A DNA stretch of 64,000 nt from Conoideocrella luteorostrata (GCA_032433595.1 JASWJB010000011.1:1-64000); one strand, 5' to 3'. Shown: positions 11,604-24,716, counted from the stretch's first letter. Numbers and translations are program-made. Notes: generated by a model not told the origin, from the sequence alone.

Positions 11604-13256
11604 GTGGGCGAGCTTTGTGGAGGCTGAAATTGTATATGATGGGGATAGGCCTTTGTAAAATGATGAGTGGCAGAGTTGATATTTTGATGAGTCAGAGCAT
11701 GTATATTAAGGAAGTAAATAGGACTACGGCAAGATTGTGGCATGAAAATAATTGGAGCTGTTGTAGTTGAAACTCGGAGGGATGCGACAAGTTTAACGCT
11801 GGAGAAGAAACAAGAAACGGATATGCAAATGCAAAGGTAGGTAATGTGTGGTTATTAGCATCGACTCGGATAGTTCGGCGCTGGAAACTCTTCACTTGCC
11901 ATTCGCTTCCCTCACACGCGCAAACTCACACACACTCACACACACACATACACACACACCACACTCGTACGTCGCTGCACCTGGTGATAGGCTATGTTTG
12001 GTCCGACTATGGGCTGGGCCGCGTCATATGCGATGGGCTCATTGGCAAACCCCTCCTCTACCACCAGCAATCGGGCCAAGCGACTGCTGAAGACGGAAAT
12101 AATGGTTCCAGACGCTATAGCGGGTGTGTAGGCATAGCGTATGCGTCAGTCGTCGATGTAAATGTTCCGGCCACCCTGCGACGCCTTCGTGTAGCTCCCG
12201 TCTTGTGTCGAGATGGATGCACATCGACGATGGAGTGACAAGCGGACATTCGCTGCTCTTGGCCGACAGCTATATTTTAAGGTTCGCCAAAACCTCTGGT
12301 ATTAATATACTATTATTACCAGTGTCATGAACTTGCCTAAGAGTTGTTCTCGTAGATATGTTATGGTCTGAAAAGATTCCCACGCTCACGCTGAAACTCA
12401 CAGCTTGCGCAGATATACCAGAGAGTGGGGACTTGAAGTGGTAGCAGTTGACCCTTGGCTGTGAGTTTGTAGTGAATAATGACGAGAGTTTTCACAGTCT
12501 TGTTGGATCGGGAAATATGCGGTACAGTGCATGCGCCACGGCTTTTACAATTAATCACAAAATTTAGTCCGTACAGCATTGTGCAGCATGCATACTTCGT
12601 GAGAACAACATATACCTATCAGCAGGGAAAGCATAGTCTATATGGTTGCAAGTTGTTTCGAGAACAAACGAGTCATAGGCACGGTATTCGCCTCACCAGA
12701 ACCAAGATGACACGGAAATGACACAAACATGAAAATAAAATGGAGCCTGGCCATTCCATGTGTTGATTGCACGAAGGGACCCAGTTGACAGGTGCGTGAG
12801 ACTGGCGCCGATAGATACATCCCGCTGTAGCACGGCGCGGGTCAGTGGGGACGGAACGTCGCAGCCCTTTGTGTTTATGGACTATGCTAGGTTTTTGCTC
12901 CTTCGTTCTTCTGCGTTATCGCGGCCACTTGTTCTTCCGGCCGAATATAGCCATTCGTTGACATGAAAAATTAATGCGCCGCGCCTGGATGCGATGCTAA
13001 CCCCCTCCAACCAGTTACCTTTTCAACGTCAGCAGCTATCGCATTTTGTTTCTGAGTGCTCCCTCGAGCCGTAATTCTCTCTGGCGGCAGAAGACTCATA
13101 GTCAGCGGGCATTGTATACGCCCGCAAGCGAGGTTGCCTTCTTGGCTGGCCCTTGTCGTCGGCGACGTTGGACTTCGTCACTCTCTCTGTGCATCTCATC
13201 CCTCCGCTGCTTTGTTGTTGATTCTTGCATCATTCCAACTGTTCAAAGTCATCGCC
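11604..13256. other. Intergenic with CA repeat, no gene seen
   Basis: About 1.65 kb. A CA/CACT-rich stretch lies at about 11925-11964. The rest is promoter and leader of the KH-domain gene; open frames here do not resemble proteins. Confidence 0.55.
11925..11964. repeat. CA-rich microsatellite
   Basis: Runs of ACACAC interrupted by single T bases, in intergenic DNA upstream of the KH-domain gene. Confidence 0.85.
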
Positions 13257-15131
13257 ATGGCCGACTCACACCCCGATATCCAAAGCATTCTGGCAGCATT
13301 GGGTAATCCTCCAACTTTTATTATCGCAGAGCTGAAATTTAAAACGGAAGAACTAACGTGGCCTCAGCTGCTCAACGCCCGCCAGCCGGTACTCCGACTC
13401 AGACACCACCAGGACCACCTGGACAGGCATATCCTCCCCCATCCTCGTCCGCTCAGCCCCCCTCTTACCAAGTTCCTCCTCCAGGAGCTGGTCCTGGCTA
13501 CTCTGCATCCGGGCATCTCCCAGCCCCAGCAGCGAGCGGAAGTGTGGACCTGAGTGCTATCCGCCCAGTCAACTCTGGTACGATGAATTTCGACGACATT
13601 GTGTCCAAAGCGCGAGCGTTTGCAGCGGAAAAAGGCGCCACATCGTACGACCGACCTCTTGTTTACGGCGCCGACTCACGGAACAACGATCGCAACTATC
13701 GCCGATCACGGTCACGCACACCACCTCGTGGCGATTACAGAGATGATCGGCGCGGTGGCCATGGCAGAGATTACGGGCGAGACCGCTCATACTCACCTCC
13801 ATCTAGAGGTCGGTTCTCGCCTCGTGGAGGTGGAGGCGGAAGCGGTGGCCGAGATAGATCACCTCTTCGTGGAGGAGACGATAGCTCGGAGACCATTCAG
13901 ATTGAATCAAGCTTAGTTGGACTTATTATTGGACGACTGGGCGAGAACTTACGCCGCATCGAGGGCGACACAAATTGCCGCGTGCAATTCCTTGCTCCTA
14001 CCGATGGTAGTCCATTTCGTCAGTGCAGGATCACTGGGCCTCGGCCTCGACGTGCTGATGTGAAGACTGCCATCAATCGAATCATTGAAGACAGTGGCAT
14101 GGGAGCCTTGAACCGACCCCAGGACAAGGCTCGAGAGCCTGACAAGGGAGGTGCTGCTGCACTTCGAGACGGCGAAGACCATATGCAGATCATGGTTCCA
14201 GACCGCACTGTTGGGTTGATCATTGGTCGTGGGGGCGAAACTATTCGCGATCTCCAAGAACGATCTGGCTGCCACATCAACATTGTGGGGGAATCGAAGA
14301 GCGTCAATGGATTACGCCCTGTAAATCTTATCGGAACTGTGGAATCTGCAGCTCGTGCAAAGGACTTCATCATGGAAATTGTCGATAGTGATACAAGAGG
14401 CGATGGCCCCGCCGCTGTAGTCAAGAAGACTGCTCCTGCTCCTGCTCCTGCTCCTGCACGCTCAGAGCTCCCGCCCAGAGATATGGTGGGAAGCTCCGGG
14501 CCAGATAAAATTAACGATGCAATCTACGTACCATCGGATGCAGTGGGCATGATCATTGGTAAAGGCGGCGAGACAATCCGTGAAATGCAGAACACCACTG
14601 GCTGCAAGATCAACGTAGCACAATCCTCAGGCCCCGGCGAAATGGAAAGAGAAATCGCCCTCATTGGTTCGCGGGATAGCATCGCGCGTGCTAAGTTAGC
14701 AATTGAAGAGAAAGTTGATGCTGTGGTATGTCCAAACGCCCCCTCACACCAACCAGCCGTTGACTATAGGCCGTATTTGCTTGCCAGTGTTAACTGACGA
14801 ATTATGATAGCGACAGAAGAGCGGCAGCGGTGCAGGTGGACCGCATCGAGGCCGTGGGCATCAGGATCTCGACAGACCATCATATTCACAAGGCCCCGAT
14901 GCATCTGCTAACCCTCCACGAGCGTCATCTGGAGACGGATCAGATCCGTATGCCCAATGTAAGCATCTTCGCCCTTCTGCAACCGTGTCTTGGATCGTGA
15001 CTGACCCAACGACTTTAGATGGTGGATACCAAAATTATGTTGCTCTGTGGTATCAGTCCTTGATGTACCAACAGCAACAGCAACAAACCGGAGACGGGCC
15101 ACCAGCAGGCGGTCCTGCTCCTGGTTCTTAG
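13257..15131 (+). CDS. Triple KH-domain RNA-binding protein
   Basis: Four exons (13257-13302, 13368-14725, 14811-14958, 15019-15131) give 1665 nt and 554 residues. The short first exon (MADSHPDIQSILAAL) is joined in frame to AAQRPPAGTPTQTPP. After a Pro-rich N terminus and an Arg/Ser/Gly-rich region (about residues 105-185) come three KH domains. Their GxxG loops are GRLG near residue 204, GRGG near 302 and GKGG near 413, each followed by E(N/T)(L/I)R and a GC or NC turn. The first loop has Leu at its second x position. The tail is Gln/Pro/Gly-rich and carries LWYQSLMYQQQQ. Family knowledge: such poly(C)-binding/FUBP-like proteins bind single-stranded RNA and control mRNA stability or splicing; fission-yeast Rnc1 is a KH relative. 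An Ala-Pro repeat is coded by CTCCTG units near 14431-14458. Confidence 0.93.
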
Positions 15132-18100
15132 TGATGATACCCCTTCCATTTATGACGGCGACTATTTGCACATCTTGATTAGGTGACCTTGATCGATCTT
15201 GCGCCGTGTAGCAACCCAGCGCGAGAACCATCTGAGATGCCTTGCCTCGACTGACGTCACCTTCTGACATGGAAACGCCTGTTACCCGCGTGAACTTTAT
15301 GGTGTCCACGCATGTACAAATCGTTGATTTTGACTGACTTGCCACTTACATTTCCTTCACACCAAACAGGATATTCTTCTCGGGTGTCGTTTGACTTGAT
15401 GAACGTATATGCTTCTCATAATGACTGGACTATGCCCGTTGTTTCTTGATAAAGCACACTTTGAAGGGACACAAACCTGGATCTCATCGTACTGCCCCCC
15501 TTACTCGCCATTATCTGTTATTTGCTCATGGTTAAACAAACCTTGATCAAAACAGAGACCTACTTATAACATCAAGCAACCGGAAAGAAAGCCTTGATTG
15601 ATGTGGTGAAGCGTGTGCGTTCGGTATTGACGTCTGGTGGGAAACCTTACCGAGCGCACACTTGTGCTTTCTGGACGTACAATCTGAGAATTTTCTGATG
15701 TTTCACGATGAAAGAGCATACCACTTTGCATCCATTCACAGGTGTGCCATGCGCTTGTTGACCCTCGTTCCCCTCCCTCCTTTGCATCAGCGGTAGCATC
15801 ATGTCTATCTAGGTATTCGTTTTGGCATACAGCGTTCTGTAGCCATAGACACAGACATGTGCAATCTCACGACTAGTGCTTTGCAATCTCCTGACCCTAC
15901 GAGCTCCTACATTGCAATCAGCTCAGCGTGGGAAAACCAGTCACCTCTGAAGTGTTATTAGTTGATCTTTGCATGTATGCTTGGTTGATATCAAAATAGC
16001 GAAGGGTTACTGAAGCCTGGACGTACGCGACCGCGCATATCTTGACCGTGGCATTGGTCTGCCTGTCCATGTCGATGTCCGCTGCCTATGCGTTCCCTTT
16101 CGAGATGAAAAGTCACTTTCCTCAGCTGTGGAGTTGGGGGGTGGGGGGTCGATAAGAGATCTTTGTCGTTATTGAATCATTTGCGGTTATGCTCGTTATA
16201 TAGCTGGGTAAGTATATGAAAGTGAGGGGATTTGTGGATGATTGGAAGCATATCAAGTACTCGAAAAAATGAGCAAGGGGCTGTCGATCACGGAATAATA
16301 ACTTCGTGGGTTAAGGAGTTTTGAATGGAAGAGGACGGGGATGCATGCATAGCGATTTTCGTAGAGCTTAGTTATGAATGATGTTATTTGGGTATCAGAG
16401 ATTTGATAGCTGCCTTCTATCTATATCCTATCGTGTCGTGCATTGATAATCGGCTGATGTAGAACCTGTTATCTAGAACTTGAACCTGTGCTTGTCACTG
16501 GAGGCTTCAGCACAGTCTCAAAACACCAGAATCTTGCTGCTGGGGTGATTCCACGTACGTCGATGCTGATGGCTTGTCTTGGTGATGATAGACTACGTTG
16601 TGTTGAGCAACTGATGGCCTCCCGTCAACCCGAGTACCAGGTACACCGCAAATCAGAGCCATGTAGTGACAGGGTAAAGAGTTGTTACAAACTCAGGCCC
16701 CATCACCCTAATCAGGCTCGGGGTAATAGTGTATAAAATTCTGTAATGCTCTCGACACCTCAGCCCCAGCCATGATTAGCTACGTGACCCCTTGGGCTAT
16801 ATACTAACTAGGTCAAAGACACGAAATAGGATGGATTTGTCCCAAGGCAAACGATCAGCAAACACCACGCCATGCCGGCAGAGTTATCTCCTGCAGGAAA
16901 ATCTCACAACGTGCGTAGCTTCTGTAAAAGGCGGGAACAAGAGGCGAGGCGATACATGTCATGCCGCTGGGCTATTGCATTCACACAAGCAACGTCCCGC
17001 CTCATCTTCATTATAGACATTTTTTCTCTTTCTCGGACTACACACCGGGGGAGGTCAGCCGCAAGGACCGCCCGTGGTAAATGAGACTTTCTCCCATAAC
17101 ACATTTTACATTTGCAACTTTCGTCTTTCATTACTGCTTTTGGCGAAGATAACACTGGGAATCGTCATAGATGGTTACTCGGATAGGATTTGCCTTTGGA
17201 ATTGACAAAATGGACCGCCAAACCCAGGCATTGCAGATAAACAGCCATGATATGCAAGTATCGATCCTTGATTACATGTTTCAGATCTCAATCACCTTGC
17301 TTTTGGCAAAAAGTGAGACAGAGTGGTTGGGGGACAGCCAATAGTTAGGAAACATATACGGTCTTGTATAAGTCATACATGTCATGTTTTGGTGGCCTCT
17401 GCGTTGTCTGAACCGTCCCAACATTTTTGTTTGTTTCATTTTCCCTAGTCTTTTTGAGTAAATGTACAGCGTCAGAATGATCTTCTAAATCCCCTCTTGA
17501 ATTTTATTGGTACGTTGCGTTAGATTAAGGCTTTAATTTTAGAAGGAAGATGCTCATGTCTTTTAGGAGGAGTGGAGGACCGTGGTGAATAGCGTTTCTG
17601 CTGACCAATACCCTCTTTATTGGCTGAATTTTTTGGGTAGGCAGAATAGCAACGGCACTTATCGTCTTACGGGCGATTGGTCAACGCAAGTTGCTTGTAT
17701 GACTGGGCTCCTGTGGCGCTGAAATAGCTCTGATTCAATTGATCTTTTCATTTGGTGAGCATGCTCGGAATATGAATAGTCGTAATTGTTTGATCAGTAT
17801 GTCGTCTGCATGTAGCATTGTCGTCTCTTCCCCCAATGGGGTAGCATAGGCTATTCTACCATCCCACCATGGTTCAAATTCACTTGAAATGTCTAATCAT
17901 GAACCCCTAAACGCTCTAGACAGTAAAATCGAGGCTAAACGCGGATAGTACGCAACCTTCATCCATGGCCTGCATATGCGTGAGCTGAAATCAAATGGAG
18001 CCGACAGACTACATTTTCAAGATGTTGAGTGCGGAGCATTTCACTTTGTTGGTGGCTAGATGGCTCGCCTCTCGGAAAACGGACTTCAGAGTTCCTGAGA

Positions 18101-20872
18101 GATTGTTGGGGTAGGCGACGTTGCATATTGGGTAGCCGCGCATGACCATGCATAGAAGACCAAAAGCAAACGATGCTTGTGACATTCAAAGCGCTTGCTG
18201 ACTCGTGCTTCTCCATTTTCTTGTCCGGCCTTGGACTGTGTGAGGTTATCCTCATTCACTATCGTCGGAGCTGCAGCAATAAAATCCTAGACCTGCATGC
18301 CACTGACCTAGTCTAGCTTGCATGGTGCAGCAGCATCCCGGCTGCTACAGCAAGCACGAAGTTAAATGGCACTTTCTTAACTGGCCCGAAGCCGGAAGTT
18401 TCAATATTTAGCGGACAGGAATATGCCTCAGGAGAATGAAACCCGCTCCAAAGATGTCTGTCCGCTGGACATGTGTACTGCGGGCTGGTGCTCCAGACCT
18501 CTCTGCGGAGTATTCCTGTGCAGGCTGATCCCAAGGCTAATTTCGCGGACAAGTTTTGCCAGCCGAGTTGGTCGCAAGTGCGGCAACTGGAAGTGCGGCG
18601 AACTGTCGATGTGTTTGGTTGCATCTAGTGCAACGCTAGTAAAACTAGCTAAGCTAGTTCCCCCATCCAAGAGCTTCGATCGGCTGGTGACAGATTAACA
18701 CTATCACATATAATGAACTTGGCGAGTCGTGGGCCATCACACTAGCAAACGGCCACTTGTTAATTTTGTCGGCAAAGGATCTGGCATCATGTTTGATCGC
18801 CGTGGCTGGTACCGAGTGGTTGTCTGTCTTGTTAGATTGGTTGCTCTAGCACTTGGAAAGTATAATATGGACACTCTTGGAAGGGGGGTTGTAAGCACGT
18901 GCGGCTACATCATAAATCAGCAAACTCTCGACGACGTTAAGCTTTTGAATTGTTGAATGGAAAACGTGCCAGCATCGATGACGGCACCACAAGGTTGCGA
19001 ATACAGGTAACACGGGTTTTTTTTGAAATGACTGGTGATGCCGATTGAGCTTTAACTGTCAATATATATATGTACACATCGCTAGACACTTTAGGAAGGA
19101 GCTAGCGGAGGGTAGATCCTCGTTTCTCTCTGTCTTGTCCGAAACGCTACTCGTCGACCAAGACCCGTGGCGCACTCGAAGCTTTATTTTGGTTTGCCAT
19201 CCTTCATTATTTATCATTGGGGCGAGGATTCGTGTATGAGTGCGTATTGGAGGCCTTGTACAAGTGCGGTACTTATAATCACACTGCGCGATCCACGGGG
19301 ATAGTCCTTAGTTACTCTGTGACTCGAGTGTATGTACGAAATACCTTATGGCTCACATGCACCATGGGTTGCTTTGCTGCGTTATTATTGCCCCGTGGGT
19401 AATCCTGGCTGCATGATGGCAGATTTCAGAACTGCTGAGTTTTGTTTTAAAACGAAAAACAAAAAGGTTAATAAATAAATAGAGGCGAATGTGTGCATAT
19501 CCTGTGGCTGGCTGTGAGTCGGCGAGGCCTGCATGCAGACGCACACTAGAGCAGCTCATAGCGTACGGAGTACACCATTTAGCACTTTCTTGTCCTCATT
19601 ATAAGTAACGAAGAGGGCGCTAGGCGTTGTGAGTAAACTAAACTAAGGCTTCTGAAATGGTCTGGTAAGACGTGGCTGACTTGTTTAGCATTTTCAAGTC
19701 AGAGACCGTTTTCGTGTAACAGCTGCTTCGGCAGTTGTGGTGTTTGTGTCCTGTACCCATACAATGGAGGCAGTTGGTGTGTGGCACTGCATATTTCCAC
19801 ATTCGGAAAGATAAGGAACACAGTACTGACAAAGACAGTTCGCTATCTTCAGTTGTGCAACCGGGCTGCGCGAGACGTTGGCTCGCCATCAATAGGGCTG
19901 ATGGCGGCCGTTGAGCTGGGCGCTTGAGGCTAAGGTCCTAGTTTGGCGTTAATGCGAAGAAGGCGTCCTGTCAATTCATTAGGTAGATTGCCTGATAACT
20001 TCCGGCCTGATGATTGCCTCGAGGGGGTTCCGTTGAATACCACTCGCCGCTTGGCTTTCCCTTGTTATGATCAAAGAAGTCCAGCGGGGCAAAGCCGTTA
20101 CTTGACTCCCTGAAAGTCCAAGCAGTGTTCAATATGCACCAATAAATCATCTGATTTTAGCCTACTTCTCCGCAGGCTAGACGATTGATGCAAGTGGCGT
20201 CCAATCACCCTAAGATTGCACTTGGTAGCCGGTGCTCTGGAGAACAGAGCAGCCTGCCACCTTTTCTTGTCGTCCAATGCAAACCCCGACTACCCAGTGC
20301 ACGGGTAGCATTATAGAGCCAAAGTGCCTGTAAATCGGACAAGCCTACGGAGTAGCTCTGTCATAGCTAGACCCAATGCAAGTGCGAGGCTGCCGAGTAC
20401 TCAGTACAATAATTCAATAGCCCTGCGCCTAAGATGCAGACATTGTGGTAGCTGGTCTTCTAAGCCATCCCCTGATTGAAAACCGAGAAAGATCGAACGA
20501 ATACTGTGCATTGTCTAGTCCGTAGATTCCACTGGTATTGCGGACGACTCCAATCGATGGCTGTCAATAGTGCCTCCATCCTTTGGTCATGGCGAAGCCA
20601 GGAAATGAACGGGTGTCCAAGGGGGAGCATGAGTACCACGTGGCCAGCATGTTAGAGTGTGTATATTTACGGCACGTACGTTTAAGTCATAAAGCACTTG
20701 AAGATGATACGGAGTAAATCTTTCTATACTGAGTACAGTAGAGCGGTTTTGTGGGTAAAACTACGGAGTAGTCAGACTGTTCGATTATTGTATCCCTGAA
20801 CATGCATGAGCTCATTCGCCAGTGCCAGTCTTGCCTGTGCGCCCGCCGCACTCTGCGCATGGTTGGAAGGTG

Positions 20873-21006
20873 CTACTTCCATTCTACTTCCATTCTAATT
20901 CTATGCTGATTCTGTGCCAATTCTATGCTGATTCTGTGCCAATTCTGTGCCAATTCTGTGCTAATCCCATGCTAAGTCTATGCTAACGCCCCATGCTAAT
21001 GCCATG
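20873..21006 (+). repeat. 11-bp minisatellite, about 12 units
   Basis: Units such as CTAATTCTATG, CTGATTCTGTG, CCAATTCTGTG and CTAATCCCATG follow one another in register for about 134 bp. The first two units are the variant CTACTTCCATT, and one unit near the end is 2 bases longer. The unit is not a multiple of three and no open frame covers it, so it is non-coding. Confidence 0.9.
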
Positions 21007-21305
21007 TGCTGTACAATCTCTTTGGCGACCGTACGGCCACACTCTCGTACCAGTCTCCACAAAGCAACCCTGTCAACATGGACGACCTAGAGTAACCTTC
21101 AGTAGTGCTCTGGGCTGTCTGTGAGACGCGCGATGTATCACTTTGTAATTCGAAAATTTGCCAGGACTTCTATCATAGTATGAAATAGCAGGCAGGATAA
21201 GTACCTTCCAGTGCTCCGCTTCTAATTGGCTACGACCCCCTATCCGATACCAAAATGCGGCCTTACGGTCGCCAAAGAGATAGGATCGTTGAATGACATC
21301 GTTAG

Positions 21306-21321
21306 TACTCCGTACGGAGTA
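21306..21321. repeat. Perfect palindrome TACTCCGTACGGAGTA
   Basis: A 16-bp perfect palindrome made of two overlapping copies of the 9-mer that recurs through the gene-poor DNA. A head-to-tail double copy lies just downstream at 21428-21443. Confidence 0.9.
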
Positions 21322-21965
21322 TGGAGAAGCTAATCCCGGATGGAAACCGTGATACGACCCAGCGGGCACGAACCGCCCGCCCCGCGCCGTTTAATTCGAA
21401 TTCTGCACAGCCGTTTTGCTCATTAATTACTCCGTACTCCGTAGAGACAAGTGAATGGATGATGACACACTCCGTACTGAGATTGGAACGTCTAAGCGAG
21501 CTGTTAAGACAAGTGAACGCATTCTCATAATCAACATGAGGTCCACTCTGCCTGTTCTCAGCTCCTGTCTCCTTGGCCTGCGATCATGAATGGCCGGAAT
21601 CGAGGGACTGAGAATCAGTGACCAGCGATCAGTAATGGTTGGATATCTCATGGAGCAACCCCGACTTGGCTTGTGAGACTAGGCGGCCAATGAGAAAGCC
21701 GCTGGTGCCAGGACATGAGTCTTTTCTGCTCCGTACACTACCGTACTTGAGTAATAATACGCGGCAGCTATCGTAAGGTATATCAGAGAAGCAACCACTT
21801 GAGTACTTTCGTCGTGCAAAGAGACGTTCGGAGGTCGTTGATTCTGGGATGCCAGATTGGATCCCGTCTGTCCCACCCTAACCAGCTGACACTACCATCC
21901 ACCTGCAAATAACTAGACCGTTGCCCACTTGGCTCCAATGAAATGGCCTGCTGTCTTGTCTTGTA

Positions 21966-21992
21966 GGTGTGTTGTGGTGTGGTGTGGTGTGG
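21966..21992. repeat. TGTGG pentamer run
   Basis: Several tandem TGTGG/TGTGT units in intergenic DNA. Confidence 0.75.
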
Positions 21993-22709
21993 TACAGAGT
22001 GCTCTGCTGTTTGCTCGGTGCTGTGGCAAGTTGTAGGTGCTGTGGCCTTGTTGTTGACGGGGTAGTTACGATACGCTAATAGTTACGACGTACATACGAA
22101 GTACAACTCCGTGCAACGGCAATTCGCCAAAGTTGACCCCATTCTCAGAAATGCTCCCTTTTCATCTAGAAACCCCTCCCCTCCCCCCCCACAGGGAGCC
22201 GCTGTAGCCAACTCCAAAAGTGACAGGTGATAGATAAATAATGATACTTAACGCATGCGGTAGTGACCACCTGTTGCATCTGGTGCATCTGCAACATCTG
22301 GTAAAACCTGACACATCAGACACGAATGGCACTCTCAACCTCACTGTCCCTTTGCTGTTTCTTTCCAGTATCTAAAAAGTTCTTCGCCGGCCCTCCACGA
22401 CGCTGCCGAGACACCCATGTCGACGGCGCTCCTATTGTGCATGGGAAACACGTTTCTCGCTAGCTTCTTGTTTAGTCTGATGTTCCCCGCCGGCCGGGGT
22501 GGCCTCCTTTGCTGCTCTGGCCACTGTTCGTCTCGAACAGCATTTCACAGCCCGCTGCCTCTGGCACAGTACTCTGTAGTTTCGTTAGCACCTTAGAATG
22601 GTATTTCAGTGCAAACTTGCCTTCCATCAGTTCCGCCACGCGCCCCATATCTTGCATCTTGCATTGCGCCGTCGACAGTATGTCCTGCAAATGTGCCCTA
22701 ACTGCGTTC

Positions 22710-22727
22710 TACTCCGTATACGGAGTA
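22710..22727. repeat. Perfect 18-bp palindrome TACTCCGTATACGGAGTA
   Basis: Two copies of the recurring 9-mer head to head with no spacer. A further single copy lies at 22861-22869. Confidence 0.9.
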
Positions 22728-24428
22728 GGCACTAGTTAGTTATCAATCAAGGCATGCTGGATCGACCCTACCGACTCAAGTCTCCGCCTTCATCTTTTAC
22801 TCCGTCTCCCAGACGCTGACACCGTCACCCTTGCCAGGGTTGTACAGTATCTCCGTCATCTACGGAGTAATCCCGCATTATTGACCAGGTATTTGCCAGT
22901 GAACTGTGGAAACGTCTAGATTTCATGTCGACTGGTAACTTATTTCCTTTTTGCTTTCGCTCTCACACGGCTCCATCGACTTTGTACAGCCAAGCCAGGT
23001 TGTATTGCTCGATCGGCAGACGCCTTGACTTGGCGACAACAAGATTACCCAAGTGTTGATGTTGAACCCCCCTTATTTCCAACAGCACTGGCCGGCCTTC
23101 TACGCAGTACCACTACTAGTAGACCCATTGCATCAGACTCGGCCCTCAAGTCTTCCCTGTCACCCCTGTTGCGCGACCTTGCACCTGCAGCTGCAGAACC
23201 TCACTAGTCAGTCGAGTCGAGTCGCACGGCATCCTCGGCGGCGTCAACGTGTGTGCCTACCAGCGAGAGGCCGAGTCAAAAGGCATATTTGTTTTGCATC
23301 TTCGAGGGCCGCAACAGGTTCTGGTGCTACTTGAACCGGCGAAACATTACGGTTGTGACTTACAGTCCGCTTTGCCTCAATTCGATCTTGTCGCTCTTTC
23401 GGCTATCTGGGCATTCATTCTTCTTCTCCTTTACCCGGGTACGAGCTGCCTGGCTATCCATTGTACTTCTGTACTTCTGGCTTCTGGCTTCTGGCTTTTC
23501 CAAGTAAAGGGGTCGTTAACAACGTTGAAGTCTCGTCTCGCGCATCCTTTTACTTGCTGGAGCCGTCACAGCTACAACGGAGAACTTATCTCGCCAAGAA
23601 ACACTGCAGACCTGCACCGAACCGCAGCAGCCAGATCAGTCACGAGCTGTCCGTGTATTGCGACTCCGTTAAATACGAACCCTGACGAATATTACCTGTC
23701 ACGTTGCTCACACTCCCACGCTTCAATCCGTGCCAGGGCATTGAAAAGGATCATTGCGTCAGCTGTAAGTTTGCGGACCCAATTTGCATCAATCGCATCC
23801 CCGCCCACCCTCGTTTCTGTTTGTTTCATGCGCCGCGACTTGACAGACAAATGCCTCTTGTATGTACAGAAGCCATGCTATCACTTTTTTTAGTCCTCAG
23901 ATAGCAACTAATAAGCGCGGCGCATGCGTTTGTTGTTCTTACATATGAGCTGCGCCGGAACAGCTCCATCCGCGGCATTTTCTATACCCTCCGTTGCTAA
24001 TATCACGCCGGACAGATAAATTAATCAAACACCCACGCTACCTTTCAGCAATCCGGTTTGCAGTTCCCTTTCCCGCCGCTTTTCTTCTCCTCTTTCCTTT
24101 CTCGTATCTGCATTCCATGTCGATCTTCGCTGTTTGAAAAAGACACCGTCTTACGCAAAACGCGCCGTGCGCGATATCAACCGAATTGCCGTGCACACCA
24201 CGCATTTCCTCCTTTGTACCTCTTTGCCGTGAACCGACGATAACAATCAAAGTATCGGTGCCGAGCTTGATAATATCTTTCAGTTGCTGCTGGTTAGCGA
24301 CGGCACACTTACCACGAAATCTGCGATACTGACCGTTAAGCTACTGCGAATGCTCCAGCCCAATTGGTCTCCCCTGCTCCTCACCCCATCTTCTGGCTCC
24401 TGTATCTCTGCCATAAAATTCGAACACT

Positions 24429-24716
24429 ATGTGTCGCCTACTTGTCTTTACAGGTAGCTGTACACAATGCGGAGACTCACATACATGGGAAGAACTATCA
24501 CAGCAATTGGCTTGTCTTGAAGCAAAAAATTCCGGATTGTTTGGCGAATGCGAACGTGGCGTCTTTGTTGAGCAACACGAATTCGATCAGGAATGTGACC
24601 GGTGCATTGAAGAGGACGAAGGTGTTGGCGACGTTGGCAATGATACTTATGCAGCTCCGGAGAAGCGCGGAGCAGAGAGTGAAGCCAAAGGCCACCGCAA
24701 GAAACAGAGGTTTTGA
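24429..24716 (+). CDS. Candidate small acidic Cys-rich protein
   Basis: Open frame of 95 residues starting MCRLLVFTGSCTQCG. It has a CxxC pair at about residues 11-14, single Cys near 29 and 41, then a CDRCIEEDEG motif, an acidic stretch and a basic C terminus (GHRKKQRF) that could act as a nuclear signal. This layout is the same kind as the 64-residue frame at 11603-11409 and resembles the short MC-starting Cys-rich proteins frequent in filamentous fungi. No function is known to me. It sits alone in gene-poor DNA. The charged composition and regular Cys spacing make it more protein-like than the other open frames around it. Confidence 0.55.
   Translation: MCRLLVFTGSCTQCGDSHTWEELSQQLACLEAKNSGLFGECERGVFVEQHEFDQECDRCIEEDEGVGDVGNDTYAAPEKRGAESEAKGHRKKQRF

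Larger units (their letters stand above)
15132..24428. other. Long gene-poor region
   Basis: About 9.3 kb with no gene I can support. The first several hundred bases are probably the 3' UTR of the KH gene. From about 19.5 kb onward there are many copies of the 9-mer TACGGAGTA or its complement, an 11-bp minisatellite (20873-21006), a TGTGG run (about 21966-21992) and two weak coding-like minus-strand frames (19892-19638 and 22690-22472). Confidence 0.6.

Noticed and set aside
17800..17890. tRNA-like GGTTCAAATTC motif
   Set aside because: No acceptor stem, D arm or anticodon arm could be formed around it.
23025..23904. Overlapping plus-strand frames of 60-214 residues
   Set aside because: Composition is like random sequence (high Ser, Leu, Cys, Arg) in three frames at once and no domain is visible.
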